Assembly: GCA_014529385.2 (NCBI GenBank)
Contig: CM043968.1
Coordinates: 29,070,013 to 29,134,012, forward strand
DNA length: 64,000 nucleotides
Source of the DNA: Adiantum capillus-veneris
Lineage: Eukaryota > Streptophyta > Polypodiopsida > Polypodiales > Pteridaceae
Direction: 5' to 3'
Notes under the pieces: generated by a model
Database searches by the model: none
The model's input: the letters and a program-made list of their open reading frames with translations, nothing else
What the model was told of the DNA's origin: nothing
Made by a program: the position numbers and the translations under genes
Shown: piece by piece, positions 1 through 10,746 of the stretch
Numbering within the stretch: position 1 is the stretch's first letter
Layout of the letters: the number at the start of each line of letters is the position of its first letter

Positions 1-137
1 TGTTGTTTTTGTGTTGAACGACCCTCTCTTCTATTCCTTGCAATTAATGGTATTTGAGCCACGGGTACAATAGATTGAGTGCTTTTCTAAAGGGGTAAAC
101 AGGAGTAACAACTAGGGCTCGAAGTGCCAAAGTACAC
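1..137 (+). mobile_element. Ty3/gypsy leader fragment, left flank of the TIR transposon
   Basis: Bases 1-137 match the untranslated leader of the intact gypsy element at about 16050-16175 almost continuously; the shared text includes 'ctcttctattccttgcaatt' and 'gaagtgccaaagtacac'. The match stops abruptly at 137 and resumes at 10747 with the next bases of the same leader and then gag. The 10.6 kb in between is therefore an insertion into an older gypsy copy. The rest of that copy lies left of the window. Confidence 0.85.
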
Positions 138-138
138 T

Positions 139-168
139 TGGCTGAAAGGAAGGGATGGTGGTACAAAA
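139..168 (+). repeat. Left terminal inverted repeat of the TIR transposon
   Basis: This 30-bp terminus begins TGGCTGAAAGG and contains GGATGGTGGTACAAAA. It pairs with the reverse complement of 10717-10746 with mismatches only at positions 11 and 14. The flanking base 138 (T) may belong to the element or the target. Confidence 0.85.
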
Positions 169-375
169 TTAGTTGTCCTTGACACCACGTAGGCTTGGTG
201 GGTGTGGTAAGGAGAATCAGACCCAAGTAAAAGATGCAAAATTGAACAAAAAGGAGAAAAAATAAAATCAATTTCTTGGAGGCTTTATAATTTACTCTAC
301 TTTATTCTTTTTTCCCGAAACGGGTTATAACAGATAAACGACGTGGGTGCAAGAAGTGGGGAAGGAGATTCGGCT

Positions 376-378
<3 letters not shown>

Positions 379-412
<34 letters not shown>

Positions 413-471
413 ACTCACACACACACACATTCTCTGTTTTGTTCTCTGTGGAGCACCCACCCTTCCCGCCC

Positions 472-556
<85 letters not shown>
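379..556 (+). repeat. (CT)n microsatellite in the leader of the transposase-like gene
   Basis: Two long CT runs (about 379-408 and 475-556) are separated by a short CA-rich stretch and lie 33 bp upstream of the ATG at 589. CT runs in plant 5' leaders are common. The convergent gene also has CT on its sense strand upstream of its start (seen as GA at 10441-10490). Confidence 0.95.
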
Positions 557-561
<5 letters not shown>

Positions 562-588
562 CCTTTCTCCCTCTCCCACCATATAGCC

Positions 589-3500
589 ATGGCAGCTCAG
601 GCAAGTACCATATCTTTAGAGATGACGATGGATACTGAGCGTGATTCCTTCACCTATCTCGAGTCAGGGGTACCTGCATCTACATAGGGTGCTATGATGG
701 AAACCACGAGCATTCATGAACCTGTCAGCAACCAAGTATTTTTGCGGGACTATTGGACACAAAAGAAGCGTGAGCAGCAATGACACAAGGAGCGCAACCC
801 TGCTAAGAGAGCTGAACTTGCTACAACCAGATCAAGGAACAATATATGCAAAGCCATGGCTAGATGTTGGCGTCAGCAGACCCAAGGACTAACAACACCA
901 GAACAACAAGAAATTCTAGAGCAACTCATGCATCATCAGCCATTTTCCAAGTGGAGGAGTTCGGATGTGCAATCGAGTCTTCTTTCCAGCGTTCGCAACA
1001 CATTGACTCAACTGAAAGTGCCCCACTCTTCAACTGAGCTTTTTGTGAAGAGAACCTCTTTGACGATGATACTGAACAATGGTGATCAGAGCATAACCAC
1101 TGTGAACCAGTCCAAAATTGCTGCTCCCTTGGGTGTTCATCAACGTAATATAGCGGCAGCAAGCAGTCGACTGGGAATGAAAGATGAGGATGAAGTGTTG
1201 CCACTTAGTGCTTGTCACAGACATTTGCCTCATACAAGTATCACAATCGAAACTAGAGATTTGGTGGCTGCTTTCTGGAAATCCAAGAAAAGAGTTTCTC
1301 CTAACAAAAAGGATATCTGTAAGCACAGGATCGAGGCAAAATGTGTCATCAAACATCCCATACATCTTCTAGATGATTCTTAGGTAATATGTGTTGCCCA
1401 CACTGTAATCCTTGCTCGCCTTTTTACTCTTAGATTAACACAGAATACCACAACTTGTTAGCCAACAATCATTGTACGAATACTCAACTCCATAGTACCA
1501 TTTCCAGCATGCCAAAATTTGACCAATTCCCAACATGCCAAACCTGGTATCATTCTGGTACCAATTCCTACCTCAGTAGTACCCAATTTGAAGCTTCTCT
1601 AGATTCTGAATAGTACCAAACAGATGCATAGTACCATTGTTTGGTAGAAATGCTCCAAAGTAAAGATGCACAGTCGCAATTAGGTACTTTTTGTATCTGG
1701 AAAGTTGTTATTTTGGAACTATGGATCCATTTTGTAGCTTTGTAGTATACAAAAAAGTACCCAAATTGGTACTAGGTTTCCAAATTGGTACTATGTAGGT
1801 ACAGACATGTACCCACTTTGGCACTAGGGATCCTGTTTGATACTGTGAATTTAGGTTGGTACTATGCAATGTACATAATTTGGTACTAGGGATACTGTTT
1901 GATACTATGAATTCAGGCTGGTACTATGCAATGTATAGGATTTGGTACTAGGGATCCTTTTTGGTACTATGAATTCAAGCTAGTACTATGCAATGTACAG
2001 GATTTGGTACTAGGGATCCTTTTTGGTACTATGAATTCAAGCTAGTACTATGAAATGTACAAGATTTGGTACTCGGGATCCTTTTTGGTACTATGAATTC
2101 AAGCTAGTACTATGAAATGTACAAGATTTGGTACTCGGGATCCTTTTTGGTACTATGAATTCAAGCTAGTACTATGCAATGTACAATATTTGGTACTAAT
2201 GATCCTTTTGGGTACTATGAATTTAGATAGGTACCATGCAATGTAGAGAATTTGGTACTGGGGATCATGTTTGGTACTATGAATTCAAGCTGGTACCATG
2301 CAATGTACAAAATTTGGTATTAGGGATCCTGTTTGGTACTATGAATTCAGGCTGGTACCATGCAACGTACAGAATTTGGTACTAGAGATCCTGCTTGGTA
2401 CTATGAACTCAGGCTAGTACCATGCAATGTACGAATCTTGGTACTAGGGATCCTGTTTTGTACTCTGAATTCAGGCTGGTACCATGCAATGTACAGAATT
2501 TGGTAGTAGGGACCCTGTTTTGTACTATGGATTCGGTTGATACTATGCAATGTACATAATTTGGTACTATGGACCCTGCTTGGTCCTATGAATACAGGCT
2601 GGTTCTATGCAATGTACAGAAATGTACCCACTTTGGTACTATGAATCCAGTTTGGTGCTTTTCTGCACTTAATTTGGTACTATAGCCTGAAATCTGGCAA
2701 TACAGTGCCAAATTTGGTATTTTAGAATGAGTTGGTGGTTTACATTGTTAATTTTGGTACTGTAAACTACTTTGGTGCTTTGCTATTTTATAGTAATATT
2801 CTGAGCTCTAATGTGGATCAAATTTTGTATATAGGTGGAGCTCTACAGAAGATTCAAAAGCACGTATCCTGTGGTGGAGTTGTCACTTAGGTCCTTTGAG
2901 ACACTCAAGCCATTCTTTGTCTGAAAACTAAAGGAGCGCTATACTTGATGCTGTATTTACCATATCCAGATGGTATACTTCAGGGATGCTTTCAATCAAA
3001 TGCGCCAGAACAAGTTTGGGCATCACGCAAAGGAACATCCATGTACATGCTCCATTTGTGGTACACAGTGTGAAGTAGGTGAGTGTTCTGCAAACCAGGC
3101 AGTTTTTCAGCACATAAGTATCCTGCTGGATTTCATATTGTGCCCTCGCCCTAAGGATCATGAATATCATGCACATAGATGCTTGTTGGGAGAGTGCCCT
3201 AGATGTGGTGTAAGGAAGTTGTCATTCTGCCCAGACGAGATTGCAACAGATAGCAGGGAGGTGATTGTTAAGATATTTAAGGATGTGGGTATTGGACAGG
3301 TTAATGCTGAAGGAAATGAGAAGAAGAGAAAGGAGTTAGTCGTGGAAAGGATGTAAAGTGCAACTTTCATTCATCTTTTTTCAGATCATCTGAAAAGCTT
3401 TGTCAAGCACAACTTTGTTTTTAGGTGGCAGGCCCATCAATTTAAAGACTGCTTGCTAAAGTTTCCAAGCAACGTTGTGGTTTCTGTTGTTGATTTTGCA

Positions 3501-4760
3501 GAGAATTACAGCTTTAAAGTGCAGAATAATATTTAGTCCATGCATTGGTGGTCAAAATAGGTCACAATACTGGTGCACATCTCTTATATCAGAAATTCAG
3601 TAGGAGCCATTGAGAAGACTCTGCATTTTTACATATCAGATGATAATCTCCATGACACGCTCTTTGTTCAGCACTGTTTTCTCTTGCATGACAAAAGGAT
3701 GAAACAACAAGGACAATGGTTTTGTTATCATTGGGTTTGGTCAGATGGTGCCGCTTCACAGTTCAAGGCACGACGACCATACTATTTTGTAGCCAGGTAT
3801 TATCAGTTGACAAGATTGCATATGATGCACAACTTCTCCGCTTCAGGACATGGAAAAGGAGAGCATGATGGTGTAGGTGCTGTTATAAAGAGAACCTTGA
3901 CGCATGAGGACCTAAAGCCCGATGGGCCCATGAAGTGTGCGGCTGATGTGGTCAATTTTCTAAACGCGAGGTTTAAGACAACGAGGGAAGGTGGGGGTGC
4001 CAACACAAGAAGGGTCTTCTGGTTGGTTTCATCGAATGATGTGTTGCGTTCTCCACTATGGGACTGCAAACCAATTGCAGGGTCTCGCTCATTCCATTGT
4101 GTTGACGGCTACTCAACACACAATCCATGTGATGTGCGTTTTCGGACATTGTCTTGCTTTTGTGATCCTTGTGTGCGTGGGCAATGGAGGAGATGCAATA
4201 ATAAACAGAGCACTGAAGAATGGAAATATCTCTCCGTTGAGCCATTGATAGAGTCTGTACAAGTAGGTAGTGATGAGGACGGGGATGATGAGGAGAACCA
4301 CAATGATCTGCTTTCCTCCCAAGTGAGTGTGGATTTAACCATGCCTATGTATGAAGGAGACCCTAAGGTGCTGAGCCAATTACTGTCCATTGGGGATAAC
4401 TTTGCAGTGAAAGCAGCCGAGGAGAAAGAGGACTTCTACCTTCTAAAGTGCACCAAAACCATGTACTAGGCACCAAGCGTACCGAAGGACCTTTGGCATA
4501 ACAAGATCGTAAAGGGTGGAATTCTGGTTGAGGGTTTGTACTATGCCCTGGTTGAGGGCAAAGTTGATACTTATACCCTATTGAATGAGAAACCACCGGT
4601 CATGATCTAGTCCCATCTTGTTGGAGCCATACGGTTCCCCATGGAGGTCAAACCGGGCCTGTATAACCATTTTAAACTATCCTCAGAGATATATGAAAAT
4701 ATCTACAACAGTATGCCATATGACGAAGGGAGTGACCACGAGGGGAGCCATACAGCATAA
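589..4760 (+). pseudogene. DDE transposase-like gene of the TIR transposon, ten in-frame stops
   Basis: Exon 1 runs from ATG 589 to 1383 and exon 2 from 2835 to a TAA at 4758-4760; the 1.45-kb intron has GT at 1384 and AG at 2833-2834, phase 0. Exon 1 encodes a basic region with WRQQTQGLTTPEQQEILEQL, then FWKSKKRVSPNKKD. Exon 2 encodes LYRRFKSTYP, a Cys/His-rich segment (CSICGTQC, then CLLGECPRCG), and a likely catalytic core. The candidate acidic triad is the D of VVSVVDFAENY, the D of WSDGAASQFK, and an acidic residue in GHGKGEHDGVGAVIKR. The frame never shifts across about 2.7 kb of exon, but stops occur at 685, 781, 1381, 2922, 2946, 3354, 3534, 3558, 4467 and 4608 (six TAG, three TGA, one TAA). 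I recognise the style of a DDE transposase; the family name is not established. The triad and exon structure are my inference. Confidence 0.72.
1480..2790 (+). repeat. 62-bp GGTAC tandem array in intron 1 of the transposase-like gene
   Basis: The intron is built from repeats centred on TTTGGTACTA. In the best-preserved part (about 1790-2640) the unit is exactly 62 bp: successive GAATTC sites fall at 1971, 2033, 2095 and 2157. Each unit carries TTTGGTACTAGGGATCC, GGTACTATGAATTC and AGTACTATGCAATGTAC. Roughly a dozen units are present, decaying at both edges. The motif is read in the sense direction of the gene. Confidence 0.9.
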
Positions 4761-5208
4761 ACCCCAACTACAAGTCTAGCCACTGGCATCAACAGTTGTA
4801 ATTCTCTTGAATAGAATCTTACTTGTGATCAGTAGTGTGTACTTGCTAATTTGTTTTCAGTTGACTCTTGTAGTGCCAAATTTGATAGCCAGACTGCCTA
4901 ATCCTTGTTTGATAACAGGATATTTTAATATGGTTGAAAATATCTTAGGCAGGTGCAAGAATCCGGGTTTAGTTATCAATGGGATAGAAATTAAAGTGGG
5001 AAGGAGTAATCAATGCTCGTGGGTTATTTGACATTTCTGCTGATTCAGGCTTCACATGAAAATAGCAACAGAAAAATTACCAAAGAAGTGGCAAGAAAAA
5101 GATCATGTGCAGAAAAATTAAGTGCATGTGTAAAGCTTTTGCAGACGAAGGTTCATGCCCATCAATAATTTCTTATTACATGAAAATGCCAGTCTTTTAC
5201 AGAATCTT
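4761..5208. other. Intergenic space between the two convergent transposon genes
   Basis: This 450-bp stretch lies between the stop of the plus gene (4760) and the stop of the minus gene (5209). It should contain the two 3' ends and polyadenylation signals. I see no clear coding sequence or repeat in it. Confidence 0.5.
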
Positions 5209-8200
5209 TTACACATCAGGGGGGTCAAACCGGTACGAGTACCCTTCCAAAGATACAAAGTAGTCAGCAACATATAGGGAGATGTCGTCCTCTACATCAA
5301 ACAGGGGTGTGCGCTGGCTATAAGCGGTGGGGAACTTCTCATCTAGCCATCCTGTGATCCATGACAGAATGACATCCATGAGATACTTCGGCTTGTTCGG
5401 ATCGTAATAGTTTGGCTCATATGTCCGAATGCAGCAGCACGAATCATAATCATTCTTCAATGATTTGTATCTTGTGTCGTCCACAAGGAGCGTGATGGCT
5501 TCATTAAATTGAGGATGCTTGCGCCAAACTGTTCGCAAGAGCTTCAGGAAAATGGGCTTGTCGCCGGACTGCCCCAAAAGGCCTGCCACATCCTTCGTAG
5601 AGGAAGCCCATTTTTCACAATGGGATTGGTCAAAAATATCTGTGTCAAGTAAACTAAGTTGTTAGAGCAGGTATACAGTTCAGAGTACCAAAGTCTGGAC
5701 ATTTAGCACCATTAAAGGTTACCAATTGTTGACAGTATGACATAACAAGGAACGGACACATTAACATCTGATTGACATGACACCAAACATTGACAAATGC
5801 AAAATGGTATCGTATTTCATGATAAGCCAAAAGCAAGCACAAAATGCTGTTAAATAGCTAATTCTTGGAGGTTCGTGGCTTGAGACCACGACCTTTGGGG
5901 CGTTTTTTACATTTCATAAGGAAGAGTTCGGAGAGTGTGGCACAGTCAATGCTATAACCTGTTTCTAAGGTTGTCGCCTGCCCCGCACCTTCGGCCTCCT
6001 CCATGGCTTTCTTCTCCTCCGCAAAATAAGCTGCCTCCTCCGTGCCATACTCCTTCGCACCCTTGGCAGATTCCGCCTCCTTCGCACTATCAGCAAGTTC
6101 CGCCTCACTCTTTGCCTGCTGCCTCATCTTTCTGCCTGCCTTCTCCTCTACATACTTTGGAGTTGCATCCAAACACTCGGCCGCCAAGGGAACTTCCACT
6201 GACACCTCCTCATCAGCCTCAATTTCTGCGTTGTTCTTCTTGCCTAGCTCTATCTCTATGTCATCAACTTCCTCAATCGGTTCGCTTTCCTGTTTATCCT
6301 TCTCCTGCACTTCAGTTTTCAGTTTAGCTTCTGCCATATCAGACCCCACACCAGCCTCAGACCCTTTCCCTTCCACTGTGTTGGCATTAGGGCCTTGCTG
6401 GCTTTCCTGCGCTTCGGCTTTAGTTTTATCTTCCTCCAAACTGGAGTCTAGAGCAGGCTCATGTCATGCAGTACTTCATGCACTGACTTATAAGGATCTT
6501 CCTGGAACATGTGACTGGCATCCGACTTGCCGGATCCAGGAAGATCCTTCCAATCCACAGGGGTGTTGGTGTTGTCATGGGTGTCCGCACCGAAAGATCC
6601 TCTCCATACATATACACAAAGATGAAAGAGAAGATTAGATCATAAATTCAACTGATATTATAAGCATGTAGTGTCCAACACAAACACCCCACTTACTCTT
6701 CAATAATGACCTCCCTGAAATCCAGACCTTTGCCTCCGAAGGGATTGCAATGTTGCAAAGTGCCTTCATGCACGTATCTTCCATTCTCAATACACCTGCA
6801 AAACACAGTGGATGGTACTGATGCCTGCAGGGAAGCATGAAAGTACCAACCACGTAAGAAGCCTCCAAAGCCTCCCCACAGGCAACACAAGAACGAAACA
6901 CATGTATTGTGTTTTCAGGGCCCACAACATGAGGCCTTGGAGTCAACGTGTGAGTCATCCCTCTCTTCACATCAGAAAAGAGCTTGCTTACAAATTCGTA
7001 CTGGTCTTGGGTTTCAAGGGACTCGTTGTAGAGCCTAGTATACTCTCTCTGCAAAACAGAATGCTCTCGTAATTTACTTACCAAAACAACCAAGATGCAT
7101 GGAAGAACACATGCAATAGCAAAAAATTATTGAAAGAGTACCAAAATAGAACAAAACAGTACCCAACAGGCACCAAAACAGTACCAAAATTGACTGCTAG
7201 CAAGGAATAACACATGCAGTACCAAAATATTATTGCAACAGTTACAAAATAGAACCAAGACATTTCCAAATCAAACAATTAGCAAAGAAAACATTATTAG
7301 AAGAAAATACCAATGTAGTATCAAGGTACTAGAAATACTAGACGTACCAAAAGTACCTAAAGTACCAAAAAGTACCAAAAGTACCTAAAGTACCAAAAGT
7401 TTCAACAGTACCAGAGCAGTTTCAAGCACCAAAAGTACCCAAGTCATACTCAACATTACAGACAATAACTAGAAAGTACCAAAATAAGTAATCAGACTAC
7501 CCAAAGAGCGGATTGTGCCACATAGCACCCAAGGCAAATTTGTAAACTATATGAGTACCAAAATTCTCAAGGCAGTGCCAAAATGGTCAAAGAGAGAACC
7601 AAATAAAATAAATAAGCACAAAAGGTTACAAGGAAAGTACCAAAAGTACCAAAATAGGTTGAAGTACCAACTGTTTCAACAATACCAAATCAGTATCAAG
7701 CACCAAAAGTACCCAAGTCATACTCACCATTACAGTATAAGACTGTAACTAGAAAGTACCAAAATAAGTAATCAGACTACCCAATGAACAGATAAGCACC
7801 CAGAGTACCAAAGATTGTGCCACATAGCACCCAAGGCAAATCTTAGACTATATGAGTACCAAAAATTCTCAAGGCAGTACCAAAATGGTCAAAGAGAGAA
7901 CCAAATAATATAAAGAAGCACAAAAGGTTACAAGGGAAGTACCAAAAGTACCAAAATAGGTTGAAGTACCAAATGTTTCAAGAGTACCAAAGCAGTATCA
8001 AGCACCAAAAGTACCCAAGTCAAACTCAACATTACAGTATAAGAATGTAACTAGAAAGTTCCAAAATAAGTAATAAGAGTACCCAATGAATAGAAAAGCA
8101 CCCAGAGTGCCAACGATTGTGCCACATAGCACCCAAGACAATATCTGTAAACAATATGAGTACCAAAAATTCTCAGGCCAATACCAGAATGATCGAAGAG

Positions 8201-10400
8201 AGAACTAATTAAAATAACTAAGCACCAAAAGGTTACAAGGGAAGTACGAACATAGCAGTCAGTGTTCGATTAAATACCCAAATCAGTTTAAAAAGTACCA
8301 AAACAGTCCAAAAATAAGCAAACCACTTAAAAAAAAAAACTGGAAAGTACCAAGACATTTAAAGAAGATACCAAAGCACTAAGAAGCATGTACCATAGCA
8401 GTCCCAAAATAGAATTGAAAAAGACCAAATGATCTGAAAAGCACCAAAAGTACCATGGATTGTGCCATTATAGAATCCAAAACAAAACAAATAGTATAGT
8501 GTAAGACTCAAAAATTAGAAACAAGGAAGTACCAATATAGTACCAAGTAGTTCAAATGAGTACCAAATGAAATGAAGCAACAGCATAAAGTACTAAGGAA
8601 AGTTCCAGCACTACCCTTAGTGTTAAATAAAAGTACCAAAACAGTTAGAGAGAGTACCAAACCAGTCCAAGATAATACTAAAACCCATAAAAATGTCAGC
8701 AAATAAACCAGTCAAGAGGTGAAACATGCCAAATCACCAAACCTTGTGCAGAATAAAAACTTTCAACAGTCGTACACAATGCAATTAGCCAAAAATAGAA
8801 TACCTCCTGCTGTTCAACCTCAGCTAGGAGCTTCTTGATATTTTGGGAAACCCCGTGCCGTCGTAACAAGCACCGACTTGCTCCCAACTCAGCCTCCACC
8901 TCTCTGATCTCTTCATCAGGGATAGGTATTTGCTGCCGTAGCGCACCGATGCATGCCTCCAGGGTATCAATATCCTCCATCAAACTTTTCGCCACGCCCT
9001 CTTTACCCTAATATACCAATAGCTGGTCCTTGTTTGCTTGAATAGAGGCCTTCAGGTCTGTTAGTTTTGATGACCTTGGATGTGATACCTGCTTTTGGAG
9101 TCTTTGGAGCAATGCCTCTAAGTCAGGTAGGTAGTCAACCACTGCCCCTCTGACACCTTGCTCTGGTTTTATGCAGATGTTGCTGCCACTTTGAGTCATG
9201 CGGGCCTTCTTAACTGACTGCGGGAAAGTTCCAGGGGAGGAAGCATTTTGCTTCCTCCATGTCTCAACTTTACGGTCAAGACCACCAGTCCTAAATGATA
9301 TCATCTGCAACACTCCTTTCCCAAACCGGGCCCATGCTATTGTATGTCCTGTTGGGTCTTTTCTCGCTGCATCACATTTCTCGAACACATAACCCTTAGC
9401 AAATTTGGTGGTCAGTTCACCGCATGAAGGGGGTCCCTGATAAACTTTGGAGAATAGAAATCTGCAGTCATCCACCAGATGTGGCTGCAAATGATTTAAA
9501 TACCACTGCTCGGATGGAAAGTCCTCATCAGTCAGGTCCTTAGGGAGTTTGCCTTCTAGACTAAGGCCATACTCCTCATGCACGTCCTCTGCTGTATAAC
9601 AGAACCTGGTTTGTTGAGGGTACTCCTCCATTTTATTCTTACCTGAAATGTCAAACAAATCACAAATTATTGTGAAACAAACAAAGTACCACATTTGTTA
9701 CTGTACATTTAATAACTAATAACTAATGTGTTTACAATATGATTTATCCATACTCTATTTCCATGAAACTTCAACAATAGTCTGCAATAACTTCAGTTTT
9801 AATCCTTAGCATATGATATACAAAGCTCTAACATAAAGCAGGGAAACTATAGAATCATGTACATTGTCTTAGCTAAACCTTTCTATCCACAAACATTGAA
9901 GCTCCACAACCACTTTTCTAGAATATCCTAGAAAAATACACTTAATATTATAGAGCAAGCTGGATAATTAGCATGGTCCAAGTCAATTTTCTCATTTTTC
10001 TCTCATATGCATATGGATTACAAATGCGATGCTCCAAGGTATCAAATTTTACACTGAACATTTAAATTCAAAATTTTACACCATCTAATTAACACAAGCC
10101 TGATTCCAATGAATAGCTTACCACGTCTTGACTTGTTGACAGATTTTGATTCATCCTCATCGACACGGTGTGAGGTCCGTTTTCGGAGTCGATTTCAGAA
10201 GCCTTGAACTATTTTGCACTAGCCCTTGTGTTGGGACTGCTTTTGTTCTCTAGCTCTGTTTGTTGAGAGGCAGGGGTGGAAGAACCTTAGTTGTTGCTTC
10301 TCCCATGGGTGGGCATTCCCTCCTTGGCCTTCCCTTTCTGTTTGCATGTTGAAGGTGACGCTCTGCTGGCAGCAGCTCCCTTGGCCTTTGGGGTCCTCAT
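5209..10400 (-). pseudogene. Convergent accessory gene of the TIR transposon, RING-H2-like finger
   Basis: Read right to left. A start with good context (CCACCATGAGG) lies at 10400 and opens a Lys/Arg-rich N-terminus (MRTPKAKGAAASRASPSTC), followed by RLRKRTSHRVDEDESKSV near 10190-10125, which looks like a nuclear localisation stretch. An intron 10121-9643 joins in phase to the exon from 9642 (KNKMEEYPQQTRF...). After an in-frame TAG at 9006-9008 the frame continues to 8804. A second intron, 8803-7049, joins in phase 0 to REYTRLYNESLETQDQYEF, then a finger C-x2-C ... C-x-H-x2-H-x2-C ... C-x4-C (FRSCVACGEA, LPCRHQYHPLC, TCMKALC) at about 6900-6740. Further pieces are an acidic, Ala/Glu-rich exon (6439-5858) and a C-terminal exon (about 5640-5209, ending YRFDPPDV). 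The first exon has TAA and TAG stops and a frame change, and one more frame change occurs near 6450, so this copy is broken. The function is unknown; RING-H2-like folding is inferred from Cys/His spacing. Confidence 0.62.
7090..8690 (-). repeat. GTACCAAA repeat array in the long intron of the accessory gene
   Basis: The intron 8803-7049 is packed with AGTACCAAAA (TTTTGGTACT on the gene's sense strand). Between about 7330 and 8280 it is a tandem of roughly three units of 0.26-0.30 kb: 'caagcaccaaaagtaccc' recurs at about 7433, 7697 and 7999. The core word is the same as in the 62-bp array of the other gene and is again in sense orientation, so the two arrays are inverted relative to each other. 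Confidence 0.88.
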
Positions 10401-10716
10401 GGTGGGAGAACTCACACGATAGCAGCTCTGCTACATGCTGAGAGAGAGAGAGAGAGAGAGCAGCTTTGCTACGAGTCTGAGGGGGGAGAGAGAGAGCCCA
10501 AGCGCTGACAGAAAGCGCTCAATTGAAATGGACGTAGTTCGGACCACTAAATCCACTAATTACACCACTACTCTCACACGGGATGGCCCATTGTGAAACT
10601 GCACGACTTGTATTTTTGAGATACAATTATAGCTAAAAAATAAAAATCCCAAAACTTTTGGGCCTCAAAACTTTCCCTCCAAAGGACCAAACAGGTGGAA
10701 AAAAAATTGCCCCTTT

Positions 10717-10746
10717 TTTTGTACCACCATCCTTTGCTTTCAGCCA
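10717..10746 (-). repeat. Right terminal inverted repeat of the TIR transposon
   Basis: The reverse complement of this segment begins TGGCTGAAAGC and contains GGATGGTGGTACAAAA, matching the left end at 28/30 positions. The gypsy leader resumes immediately to its right. The 315 bp between the accessory gene's start and this end contain (GA)n runs (10441-10460, 10480-10492) and no other coding signal. Confidence 0.85.

Larger units (their letters stand above)
139..10746. mobile_element. TIR DNA transposon with two convergent genes (superfamily not assigned)
   Basis: The two ends form an inverted repeat: 139-168 and the reverse complement of 10717-10746 agree at 28 of 30 positions and both begin TGGCTGAAAG. 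The ends coincide exactly with the two breakpoints in the flanking gypsy leader, which independently defines the element as about 10,608 bp. Inside are a plus-strand DDE-like gene (589-4760) and a convergent minus-strand gene with a RING-like finger (10400-5209). A target duplication is short at best: if the inverted repeat is taken to start at GG, the flanks read ACTT on the left and ACCC on the right, against ACCT in the uninterrupted gypsy copy. A 4-bp duplication is known for Sola and some Academ elements, but I cannot assign a superfamily from sequence alone. Both genes carry stops, so this copy is non-autonomous. Confidence 0.82.

Noticed and set aside
343-687. Open frame rich in Ser-Leu repeats before the transposase-like ATG
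   Set aside because: The repeats are translation of (CT)n. Only the part from ATG 589 is coding. The same applies to Ser-Leu, Arg-Glu, Cys-Val and Thr-His frames elsewhere (for example 36869, 43085, 43276, 43562, 43740, 45971, 60737, 61885).
1480-2790. CRISPR-like repeat array
   Set aside because: Units are contiguous 62-bp tandem repeats without unique spacers, and the context is a plant transposon intron.
6693-6890. Alternative frame through the RING-like exon (ending DFREVIIEE before a GTAAGT)
   Set aside because: It lacks the conserved Cys/His pattern; the other frame gives C-x-H-x2-H-x2-C and C-x4-C. The donor-like GTAAGT may still be the real splice site.
9008-9694. Start of the accessory gene at MWYFVCFTIICDLFDISG
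   Set aside because: This reads through an intron. The acceptor at 9643 and donor at 10121 join in phase to a basic upstream exon.
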